This document shows positions 8,022 through 13,176 of a stretch of DNA of 13,176 nt, piece by piece. The first letter of the stretch is position 1; each line of letters starts with the position of its first letter. The stretch is from contig JAJRAE010000005.1 in the NCBI GenBank assembly GCA_028682985.1, positions 1-13,176 of the forward strand, written 5' to 3'. Source of the DNA: Methanobacterium sp. Its GTDB lineage: Archaea > Methanobacteriota > Methanobacteria > Methanobacteriales > Methanobacteriaceae. The notes under the pieces were generated by a model. The model had not been told where the DNA came from, searched no databases, and saw only the letters and a program-made list of their open reading frames with translations. Position numbers and translations under genes: made by a program.

Positions 8022-8030
8022 TTATATAAT
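8022..8030 (-). promoter_or_regulatory. Putative TATA box for rpoK
   Basis: The minus strand reads ATTATATAA followed by further TATA-like sequence, about 45 bp after the tRNA-Pro 3' end. Transcription would start near 8000 and give rpoK a leader of about 115 nt. Confidence 0.4.
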
Positions 8031-8072
8031 TATAATGGTTTTTATTTAATGTTAACTGGTTTTTTTTTTAAG

Positions 8073-8127
<55 letters not shown>

Positions 8128-8132
8128 CCCCG

Positions 8133-8202
8133 TTTCAGTTGAAGAAATATTCGTTATTTTGAATCTTTAATTCATTATAACTAACTGAATACTTATTTCA
8201 AT
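8133..8202 (-). other. tRNA-Pro intron 1 (70 nt, position 32/33)
   Basis: The bulge-helix-bulge is complete: outer helix CCATCCTC (8216-8209) with GGGGATGG (8131-8124), one T-G pair; central helix TCAG (8208-8205) with CTGA (8138-8135); bulges CC^A and AA^C; inner helix TTGAA (8201-8197) with TTCAA (8143-8139). Beyond a small internal loop the intron continues as AAGTATTC/GAATATTT and GTTA/TAAC around an A+T-rich loop. The outer helix includes the first four bases of intron 2. Confidence 0.83.
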
Positions 8203-8245
8203 GGCTGAGAGGATGGACCAAGCTACCCTACGGCCCCCCAATTAT

Positions 8246-8413
8246 CTACCATACTTCTACGTGGGATATGAACATCCTTCGGCAGCAGTATTTGTCTATT
8301 CCCAGGTCTTCCAGCACTTCCTTGGGATCTTCTCCCTCAGCAGTTCTCTTCTGGTATTCCTCGTAATAGGCTGATACTACTTTTCCACAACTTAAACATC
8401 TAACTGGAATCAT
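8246..8413 (-). CDS. rpoN: DNA-directed RNA polymerase subunit N (Rpo10, RPB10 homologue)
   Basis: A 55-residue protein, too short for most gene finders. It begins MIPVRCLSCGKVVS and contains the atypical zinc ribbon CX2C...CC, with C6, C9, C43 and C44 all present, and ends CCRRMFISHVEVW. EYQKRTAEGEDPKEVLEDLGI between the zinc ligands is the usual connecting helix region. It binds the D/L heterodimer and completes the polymerase assembly platform. ATG at 8413 gives the start expected for the family, MIPVRC; the other ATG just upstream is out of frame and closes at once. The Shine-Dalgarno is weak. It is the last protein gene of the rps13-rpoN block, 92 bp after rps9, and its stop is 8 bp before the tRNA-Pro 5' end. 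Confidence 0.95.
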   Translation of the reverse strand: MIPVRCLSCGKVVSAYYEEYQKRTAEGEDPKEVLEDLGIDKYCCRRMFISHVEVW

Positions 8414-8505
8414 ATGATCATTTCTTTTTAGATTTTAACAGTCATTCAAGACTTGTTTAAAAATATCTTTTTTTTAGTAAAAAATTTCAAATAGGGAGGA
8501 TTAGT

Positions 8506-8907
8506 TTACCTGTAACTCTTCTGTCTTCGGGCTCTTGCGCCTCTTCCACCGTACTTTTTAGGTTCGCTTCGTCTGGGATCTCCAACAAGCATGGTTCGGT
8601 CGTATTGAGTGTATTTTTCTTTGAGGTCCATGTCACCTGTCCACTGGACTAGTCCTTTAGCTATGACCATTCTGGCAGCTTCTGCCTGTCCCATTACTCC
8701 TCCGCCAACTACTTTTACATCTATATCAACGTTATCGGCCAGGTTCCCTGCTAGGGTTAGTGGTTCGTTTATCTTGAGCCGGGCCAGTTCTGGCTGGTAT
8801 AATTCGGTTGGGAATTTGTTAACTCTCACCCTTCCTTTTCCTTCCCGGAATTTACCCCGGGCTATGGCTGTTTTTCTCTTCCCACTGGTGTGAATAACTT
8901 TTTTCAT
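8506..8907 (-). CDS. rps9: 30S ribosomal protein S9 (uS9)
   Basis: A 133-residue archaeal uS9 of normal length. Its core is visible from HTSGKRKTAIARGKFREGKGRVRVN (about 6-30) through the central VKVVGGGVMGQAEAARMVIAKGL (about 65-87) to the basic C-terminal tail KKYGGRGARARRQKSYR. In ribosomes this tail reaches the P site and its last Arg contacts the anticodon loop of the P-site tRNA; the terminal Arg is present. ATG at 8907 has AAGGAT with GTGA upstream. It lies 54 bp after rpl13, the usual partner of S9 in all domains, and 92 bp before rpoN, as in other euryarchaea. No irregularity was found. Confidence 0.97.
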   Translation of the reverse strand: MKKVIHTSGKRKTAIARGKFREGKGRVRVNKFPTELYQPELARLKINEPLTLAGNLADNVDIDVKVVGGGVMGQAEAARMVIAKGLVQWTGDMDLKEKYTQYDRTMLVGDPRRSEPKKYGGRGARARRQKSYR

Positions 8908-8961
8908 AATTTCACTGATCCTTATTATTATTTTAATCTTAATATCTTAAAAGGGATTTTT

Positions 8962-9384
8962 TTAATATTTAGCACCCAATAGCTGGGATACTCTTCCCAG
9001 TTCTATGCTTTTTATTATGTGTCTGGGTTGGGCTTCCAGGGGTTTTAAAGCTTCCTGATCCTGGAATTCTCGGGGAATCCCTACATAAACTTTTAATGAT
9101 TTAAATGCTTCTCTTCCCTTAGGTTTTTTATAGGGCAACATGCCCCTTACTGTTCTTCTAAATATATCGTCCGGTCGGCGTGGAAATTTAGGTCCCATTC
9201 TTCTGGGGTTTGAAATGCTGGCCCGATCTATTCTCTGTTTATACTTTGCATAGGCCCATTCCTTGTTTCCTGATATTACAATTTTATCAGCATTTAAAAC
9301 TGTTATATCCTCGCCTTCCAGGAGTTTTTTACTGACCTTGCTGGCCAGTCTTCCCAGTACGAGTCCTTCTCCATCTATGATCAT
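8962..9384 (-). CDS. rpl13: 50S ribosomal protein L13 (uL13)
   Basis: A 140-residue archaeal uL13. It starts MIIDGEGLVLGRLASKVSKKLLEGEDITVLNADKIVISGN (residues 1-40), the typical archaeal N-terminus, followed by the RNA-binding stretch RMGPKFPRRPDDIFRRTVRGMLPYKKPKGREAF (about 62-94) with the conserved MLP segment, and a shorter C-terminal part. It is an early assembly protein on the large subunit. ATG at 9384 is preceded by AAGGAAGT. It lies 24 bp after rpl18e and 54 bp before rps9. The rpl18e-rpl13-rps9-rpoN order is the standard euryarchaeal arrangement, which supports cotranscription. Confidence 0.97.
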   Translation of the reverse strand: MIIDGEGLVLGRLASKVSKKLLEGEDITVLNADKIVISGNKEWAYAKYKQRIDRASISNPRRMGPKFPRRPDDIFRRTVRGMLPYKKPKGREAFKSLKVYVGIPREFQDQEALKPLEAQPRHIIKSIELGRVSQLLGAKY

Positions 9385-9408
9385 GTTAATTACTTCCTTA
9401 GATTTTTT

Positions 9409-9765
9409 TTATTCTATAATTCTGACGCCGGTGCCAGTGGGGTTTTTCACGAGTAGCTGGTTTATATCCAGACATTCTCCTCCGGCATTTCCTATTTTTT
9501 CTTCTGCGGATTTGGAGAAATTTAGAGCTGCTATCTTAACTTTATGATCCAGTACTCCGCTTCCCAATACTTTACCTGGCACTAAGACCAGTTCATCTGG
9601 TTGGGTGTGCCGGTTTATCTGTGATAGGTTTACTTCCGCTCGGCTTCGGGTAGATTTCTCCAGTTTCTGGGCCAGTTTCTTCCATATGGCCGCTTTTTCC
9701 TGGTATGATTTCTCTTTAAGAGTTTTTATAAGTTTAGTGATCTGGGGATTGGTTTTTGATTCCAT
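9409..9765 (-). CDS. rpl18e: 50S ribosomal protein L18e (eL18)
   Basis: A 118-residue eL18, the short archaeal version of a protein related in fold to bacterial L15. Visible motifs are the N-terminal NPQITKLIKTLKEKSYQEKAAIWKKLAQKLEKSTRSRAEVNLSQI (about 6-50), then DELVLVPGKVLGSGVLDHKVKIAALNFSKSAEEKI (about 57-91), and a C-terminal strand ending GTGVRIIE. It belongs to the large subunit and has no counterpart of this type in bacteria, which helps fix the domain as Archaea. The ATG at 9765 lies 5 bp after the rpoD stop; its Shine-Dalgarno AAGGAGA is formed by the last codons of rpoD, so the two are probably translationally coupled. Confidence 0.97.
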   Translation of the reverse strand: MESKTNPQITKLIKTLKEKSYQEKAAIWKKLAQKLEKSTRSRAEVNLSQINRHTQPDELVLVPGKVLGSGVLDHKVKIAALNFSKSAEEKIGNAGGECLDINQLLVKNPTGTGVRIIE

Positions 9766-9770
9766 TATAA

Positions 9771-10565
9771 CTATTCTCCTTTGGTGAATTTTATTATATT
9801 TTCAGATTTCAGAGCTAATATGTCGCATGCTTTGCCTATTACTTCTTCTGGTTTAAGAGATCCATCGGTTTCAATGACGAAAATGAATTTATCCTCTAAA
9901 CCTTCCACGGTAATGGCTTCCACTTCACAGTCCTTCATACAGGTTTTGCACATATTACAGTTTTCCGGGTCAACCACCATGATCTTACTTTTCTTCTCAT
10001 CAAATTCCAGGACGCCTCTGGGACATTCCTCTGCACACTTGGCGCATGCTTCACATTTTTCAGTATCAATGGTAATTACAGGGTAATATTTGTAGGCTGA
10101 TGAGGTTGTGGGCTGCCATTTAGCATGCTCAAGTCCCTTTCCCATTTTGGCTATGGCTTCCAGTTCAACCGATTCATCATCCCTCAACTTTAAGAGAGGA
10201 ATGGTGTCATGAACAGGAGCTATTTTGGGATCTTGTGTTGTTAGGTCTCCGGTGTAGACTGTTTTTGGTCCTTTTTCTTTTAAGATCAGGGAAACACTGC
10301 AGCGTGGACAGTGGCTTTCGCAGTCGCAATCATCATGCATTATGATGGATTCCAGATCAGTGGTTAAGGGTACCAGTCCTAATCTGTGGGCCAGCACTTC
10401 GTCAAATATACGTGAATCATTCATTATTATATCCACCTGATCTATGGCCATAGAGGGTACTTCTACTGTACAGATCCGGCGCAGGGCATTGATGAAAGGT
10501 ACATCTACCCCTTCTATCACCAGAACCATCTTCTGATCATCGCTGCTTTTTATGTGTATATCCAT
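9771..10565 (-). CDS. rpoD: DNA-directed RNA polymerase subunit D (Rpo3) with two [4Fe-4S] motifs
   Basis: A 264-residue homologue of RPB3 and bacterial alpha. The dimerisation domain carries VDVPFINALRRICTVEVPSMAID (about 20-42), and DEVLAHRLGLVPL (about 55-67) is also family-typical. A four-Cys group CDCESHCPRC (C80, C82, C86, C89) follows. The ferredoxin-like insertion keeps two full clusters: C171, C174, C177, C181 (followed by Pro) and C203, C206, C209, C213. Many archaea retain only one or none. D pairs with L and, with N and P, nucleates polymerase assembly. I start at ATG 10565, 1 bp after the rps11 stop, with GGAG-rich sequence upstream; an in-frame start at 10637 would overlap rps11 by 71 bp and adds residues foreign to the family. 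The name rpoD here is unrelated to bacterial sigma-70. Confidence 0.96.
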   Translation of the reverse strand: MDIHIKSSDDQKMVLVIEGVDVPFINALRRICTVEVPSMAIDQVDIIMNDSRIFDEVLAHRLGLVPLTTDLESIIMHDDCDCESHCPRCSVSLILKEKGPKTVYTGDLTTQDPKIAPVHDTIPLLKLRDDESVELEAIAKMGKGLEHAKWQPTTSSAYKYYPVITIDTEKCEACAKCAEECPRGVLEFDEKKSKIMVVDPENCNMCKTCMKDCEVEAITVEGLEDKFIFVIETDGSLKPEEVIGKACDILALKSENIIKFTKGE

Positions 10566-10566
10566 A

Positions 10567-10959
10567 TTAGACCCTTCTCCCCCTTTTACCTCCCGGTCTT
10601 CCTGTACCGTCGTGAGGTATTGGAGTGACATCTTCAATCTTGCCTATCTTAATACCGGCCCTAGCAAATGCTCTTATAGTAGCCTGTGCACCTGGTCCTG
10701 GTGTTCTGGGACCGTTTCCTCCGGGTGCTCTTACCCGGATGTGCAGTCCAATTAATCCTTTTTCTTTTACATCATCTGCTGCTCTTGTCGCTGCTTCCAT
10801 TGCTGCGAAGGGTGATGATTCCTGTCTATCTGCCCGCACCACTTTTCCTCCAGACCACTGGGTTATGGTTTCTGCTCCGGTGAGGTCGGTTACGGTTATT
10901 ATGGTGTTGTTAAAGGAACTGTAAATATTAGCTACGCCCCATTTTTCATTATCCGCCAT
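10567..10959 (-). CDS. rps11: 30S ribosomal protein S11 (uS11)
   Basis: A 130-residue archaeal uS11. The fold core KWGVANIYSSFNNTIITVTDLTGAETI (about 6-32) is followed by SGGKVVRADRQESSPFAAMEAATRAADD and LHIRVRAPGGNGPRTPGPGAQATIRAFARAG (about 74-104). It ends with the basic tail PIPHDGTGRPGGKRGRRV. It forms part of the platform of the small subunit near the mRNA exit. ATG at 10959 is preceded by AGGTGA at good spacing. The gene is 14 bp after rps4 and 1 bp before rpoD; rps13-rps4-rps11-rpoD is the archaeal form of the alpha operon. Nothing unusual was seen. Confidence 0.98.
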   Translation of the reverse strand: MADNEKWGVANIYSSFNNTIITVTDLTGAETITQWSGGKVVRADRQESSPFAAMEAATRAADDVKEKGLIGLHIRVRAPGGNGPRTPGPGAQATIRAFARAGIKIGKIEDVTPIPHDGTGRPGGKRGRRV

Positions 10960-10973
10960 TATTTCACCTTTAT

Positions 10974-11501
10974 TTATTCTTCACCAGCTTTTTGGCTGGT
11001 CTGTTCTTTCTGTATTTTTTCCATGACTGAACCCTGGTAGAATCCTATGAGTTCTTCTTCTCCGCTTTTAACCAGATAGCTGGGGGAGTCTATTTTTTTA
11101 CCGTCCAGGGCTATATGTCCATGCACTACCATTATTCGGGATTGTTTGGCTGTGTTGGCCAGTCCCTTCTGGTGTACCATGGTTTGCAGTCTTCTGCGTA
11201 GCACGTCTTCCATGGTTAAGTTTAACACATCTTCCAGATTAGCTTCCTTTCCTAAAAAGCCCTGTTTTATCAGGTGACTTAATAGTTGCTTTCTTTCGGT
11301 AACGTTCTGTTCACTGGACATACCCAAAAGTTGTCTGGCATCTCTTCTGTATCTTTTAACCGTGGTTTCCGCTTTCCAGATTTCCTTTTTAGTTTTAAGC
11401 CCGTATTTCTTGATTAATTTGTTTTCTAATTTTATTCTATCAGCGTTCCAGGGATGAGATGGTGTGTCATATTTTTTTCTTGCTTTTCTTGGATGTCCCA
11501 T
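10974..11501 (-). CDS. rps4: 30S ribosomal protein S4 (uS4)
   Basis: A 175-residue archaeal uS4. The N-terminal MGHPRKARKKYDTPSHPWNADRI is characteristic of archaeal S4, which lacks the zinc-binding Cys found in some bacterial forms. The segment YGLKTKKEIWKAETTVKRYRRDARQLLG (about 33-60) follows, and the S4 RNA-binding domain covers about residues 103-165 (RRRLQTMVHQKGLANTAKQSRIMVVHGHIALDGKKI). It binds the 5' domain of 16S rRNA early in assembly. ATG at 11501 has AGGAGA upstream. The C-terminal tail is acidic and Glu/Lys-rich (EKIQKEQTSQKAGEE) and probably disordered. It lies 21 bp after rps13 and 14 bp before rps11. Confidence 0.97.
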   Translation of the reverse strand: MGHPRKARKKYDTPSHPWNADRIKLENKLIKKYGLKTKKEIWKAETTVKRYRRDARQLLGMSSEQNVTERKQLLSHLIKQGFLGKEANLEDVLNLTMEDVLRRRLQTMVHQKGLANTAKQSRIMVVHGHIALDGKKIDSPSYLVKSGEEELIGFYQGSVMEKIQKEQTSQKAGEE

Positions 11502-11522
11502 ATGATCATTCTCCTAAAATTT

Positions 11523-11975
11523 TTATCCTCTTCTTCTTCTACTGACACCTACAGATGATCCTTTTCTGAAGGTGGATTTGGTTCTCTGACCTCTAACCGG
11601 TAAGCCTACTTCATGTCTTCTTCCTTTATAGCTTCTTATCTTCTTCATTCGGTTGAGGTCATCTCTGAGTCGCATCATCAGGTCTGATTCTATTAAATGT
11701 TCCGTTTTACCGGTTTCATAATCATTTCTCCGGTTAAGCATCCATTCTGGAATTTTAAGCTTCTCCGGATGTCTAATTGATTTTTCAATCTCGTTTATTT
11801 TGTTATCTGATAAGTATCCTATTTTCTGGTTTAAATCTAAACCCATTGATGAACTTATGGCCCCGGATAATGCTATTCCCACACCTTTTATATCGGCGAG
11901 TGCGTTTACTACTGGTTTGTTACCATCCACATCTCTTCTGGCGATACGGACCATGTGTTTGAATTCTTCTTCCAT
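11523..11975 (-). CDS. rps13: 30S ribosomal protein S13 (uS13), ATG start
   Basis: A 150-residue archaeal uS13. It begins MEEEFKHMVRIARRDVDGNKPVVNALADIKGVG, with the helix-hairpin-helix-like GVGIALSGAIS (about 31-41), then the LRDDLNRMKKIRSYKGRRHEVGLPVRGQRTKSTFRKG region (about 102-138), in which RSYKGRRHEVGLPVRGQRT is the family signature, and a basic end. It sits in the head of the small subunit near the P-site tRNA and bridges to the large subunit. I take ATG 11975-11973; the in-frame TTG at 11990 lies against and reads through the GGAGG Shine-Dalgarno (11988-11984) and cannot be the start. It is the first gene of the ribosomal/polymerase block, about 140 bp after tRNA-Ser. Confidence 0.97.
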   Translation of the reverse strand: MEEEFKHMVRIARRDVDGNKPVVNALADIKGVGIALSGAISSSMGLDLNQKIGYLSDNKINEIEKSIRHPEKLKIPEWMLNRRNDYETGKTEHLIESDLMMRLRDDLNRMKKIRSYKGRRHEVGLPVRGQRTKSTFRKGSSVGVSRRRRG

Positions 11976-11983
11976 ACTTTTTT

Positions 11984-11988
11984 CCTCC
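11984..11988 (-). promoter_or_regulatory. Shine-Dalgarno GGAGG of rps13
   Basis: The minus strand reads GGAGG 8 nt before ATG 11975. It decides against the upstream in-frame TTG at 11990, whose second codon would already be part of the site. Confidence 0.75.
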
Positions 11989-12116
11989 AAAAAACATTTT
12001 GCACAAGTTTCGTGAATTATTGGTTAAAATTTTATTTTTACAAATTCTACTACTGAACTATTTTTTTTAATTTATTATGAATTTCAAATTTTTTCTCTTT
12101 TTGATACCCTATTTTT

Positions 12117-12205
<89 letters not shown>

Positions 12206-12224
12206 AACGATGACTATTTTGCCT

Positions 12225-12262
12225 GAAATTATCTATTCTATCTAAGGTCTGAATATTATAAT
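12225..12262 (-). promoter_or_regulatory. Candidate TATA boxes for tRNA-Ser
   Basis: Two A+T stretches upstream of tRNA-Ser could serve as box A. The first, TAGATAATTTC (12235-12225), is centred about 27 bp before the tRNA 5' end, the distance expected if transcription starts near the first base. The second, ATTATAATATT (12262-12252), looks more TATA-like but would give a leader of about 25-30 nt. The sequence alone does not decide between them. Confidence 0.35.
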
Positions 12263-12313
12263 AGATAAGTTTTATCGAGTTTTGGAAGTCCTATACAAAG
12301 AGCAGATTTTTTT

Positions 12314-13176
12314 TTACTTCCACATCTTTGGATATGTTCCTGGTTCCATAAAAACTTTGTTTATATCCACCATAATTCCCTTGCTTATCTCACATATTTC
12401 ACTTGCTTTGTAGAGACTTCGGCCGGCAGCAACCAGTTCACCTTTCAACGTTTCCAGTGCCACGGTGGAGCCTTTCTCAATACTGGGGCTTAACTTTAGG
12501 ATTCCGCCAGCTGCCAGATCTGCCCCGTGTGACACGGCATCCACTGCTGAATCTCTGATTACTACTTTTGGAAGATGAGCTGCTGCCTGTTCCATTGGCA
12601 TAACCACTTCTCTCAGCGCGGTTTCATCCTTCTCCTCCACCCAGTAGTGGTGGGCGTCAGTTAGTTCCTGTAAATTTCTGAGGTTGCACTGTTCATGGAA
12701 GGGTCCTGCTCGTGTTCTGCGCAGTTCAGCCATATGAGCACCACAGCCCAATGCCTCCCCTATGTCATGGCAGTATTTTCGGATGTATGTCCCTGCTTCA
12801 CAGCCGATTTTGAAGAGTACGTCCTGTGCTTCCAGTTCCAGTAGGTCAGCGTAGTATATTTTCCTGACCCGAAGCTCTCTTTTCACTGCTGATTTTACTG
12901 GTGGTGTTTGAAAGATCTTTCCCTGGAATTCTCTGAGTATGCCGCTTATCTGGCAGGGGTCCACTTCTTCATGTAGCCTCATCAGACAAACATATTCTTT
13001 GGGGGCTTCCAGAAGGAGGTGTATCACTCTGGTGGCCTGGTCAATACCAACTGGCAATACTCCGGTTACCCGGGGATCTAATGTTCCCCCGTGTCCGGTT
13101 TTATCTGCTTCCAGTATTTTCTTGATCCAGGAATCAACTTCATGAGAAGTGGGTCCTGAAGGCTTGTCCAGGTTTA
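12314..13176 (-). CDS. cbf5: tRNA/rRNA pseudouridine synthase Cbf5 (TruB family), 5' end outside window
   Basis: The frame is open to the window end; 287 residues are visible of a family usually 310-340 long, so only a short N-terminal part is missing. NLDKPSGPTSHEV is the conserved first motif, and GHGGTLDPRVTGVLPVG carries the catalytic Asp of pseudouridine synthases. KEYVCLMRLHEE, the RKIYYADLLELE strand and CEAGTYIRKYCHDIGEALGCGAHMAELRRTRAGPF complete the TruB-type domain. From about 200 residues into the visible part a PUA domain follows (LPKVVIRDSAVDAVSHGADL...KGELVAAGRSLY...GIMVDINKVFMEPGTYP). The enzyme works with Nop10, Gar1 and L7Ae on H/ACA guide RNAs to modify rRNA, and can form tRNA U55 pseudouridine. 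A TTG at 13057 is internal, since the catalytic motif lies upstream of it. It closes at TAA before the tRNA-Ser promoter region. Confidence 0.97.
   Translation of the reverse strand, partial: NLDKPSGPTSHEVDSWIKKILEADKTGHGGTLDPRVTGVLPVGIDQATRVIHLLLEAPKEYVCLMRLHEEVDPCQISGILREFQGKIFQTPPVKSAVKRELRVRKIYYADLLELEAQDVLFKIGCEAGTYIRKYCHDIGEALGCGAHMAELRRTRAGPFHEQCNLRNLQELTDAHHYWVEEKDETALREVVMPMEQAAAHLPKVVIRDSAVDAVSHGADLAAGGILKLSPSIEKGSTVALETLKGELVAAGRSLYKASEICEISKGIMVDINKVFMEPGTYPKMWK

Noticed and set aside
8133..8202. Box C/D guide RNA within tRNA intron 1, with ATAATGA and CTGA resembling C and D boxes
   Set aside because: The C box deviates from RTGATGA, no C'/D' pair is evident, and CTGA is already used in the bulge-helix-bulge central helix. 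Evidence is too weak.
10566..10637. Upstream start for rpoD (24 extra residues)
   Set aside because: It would overlap the conserved basic C-terminus of rps11 by 71 bp, and the extra residues do not resemble subunit D. ATG 10565 has a good ribosome binding site.
11976..11990. Upstream TTG start for rps13 (five extra residues)
   Set aside because: The extra codons read through the GGAGG Shine-Dalgarno, so ATG 11975 is the start.
13055..13057. TTG at 13057 as the start of cbf5
   Set aside because: The catalytic GGTLDP motif and the DKPSGPTSHEV motif are encoded upstream in the same open frame; the true start lies beyond the window.

Overview
The window is a compact stretch of an archaeal chromosome, most likely from a methanogen of the order Methanobacteriales (Methanobacterium-like). 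Evidence: eukaryote/archaea-type ribosomal proteins (S4, S9, S11, S13, L13, L18e, S2), archaeal RNA polymerase subunits D, N and K, archaeal Cbf5, archaeal RNase J, isopentenyl phosphate kinase with type 2 IPP isomerase, GGTG/GGAGG ribosome binding sites, very A+T-rich spacers with TATA-like boxes, and tRNA genes without encoded CCA. The species assignment rests on family resemblance and remembered gene order, not on a search.

Every gene lies on the minus strand, so transcription runs from high to low coordinates. In that order: (1) 13176-12314, 3' part of cbf5 (tRNA/rRNA pseudouridine synthase), cut by the window edge; (2) tRNA-Ser(GGA), 12203-12119; (3) a ribosomal/RNA polymerase block rps13-rps4-rps11-rpoD-rpl18e-rpl13-rps9-rpoN, 11975-8246, tightly packed, with junctions such as rps11/rpoD (1 bp) and rpoD/rpl18e (5 bp); (4) a tRNA-Pro(GGG) gene with two introns, 8237-8073, starting 8 bp after rpoN; (5) rpoK, enolase and a small 2[4Fe-4S] ferredoxin, 7883-6008; (6) rps2 and a MEMO1-family gene, 5794-4288; (7) the archaeal isoprenoid genes mvk, ipk and fni, followed by RNase J overlapping fni by 4 bp, 4185-1, with RNase J cut by the window start.

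The genes combine translation machinery, the RNA polymerase assembly platform (D, N, K), lower glycolysis/gluconeogenesis (enolase), electron transfer (ferredoxin) and the alternative archaeal mevalonate route (mevalonate kinase, isopentenyl phosphate kinase, IPP isomerase) that feeds lipid ether synthesis. No mobile element, CRISPR array, phage gene or toxin-antitoxin was seen. No gene-free stretch exceeds 300 bp; the two largest are 5795-6007 and 7884-8072, both A+T-rich and holding putative promoters, hairpins or a terminator.

The most interesting object is the tRNA-Pro gene. The sequence supports two bulge-helix-bulge introns (70 nt at position 32/33 and 20 nt at 37/38) separated by a 5-nt middle exon that carries the anticodon. 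The two splicing structures use each other's nucleotides, so removal of the first appears to be needed before the second can form. Several start codons were also reassigned: eno, rps2 and ipk very probably start at TTG just after a GGTG Shine-Dalgarno, and rps13 and rpoD start at internal ATGs.
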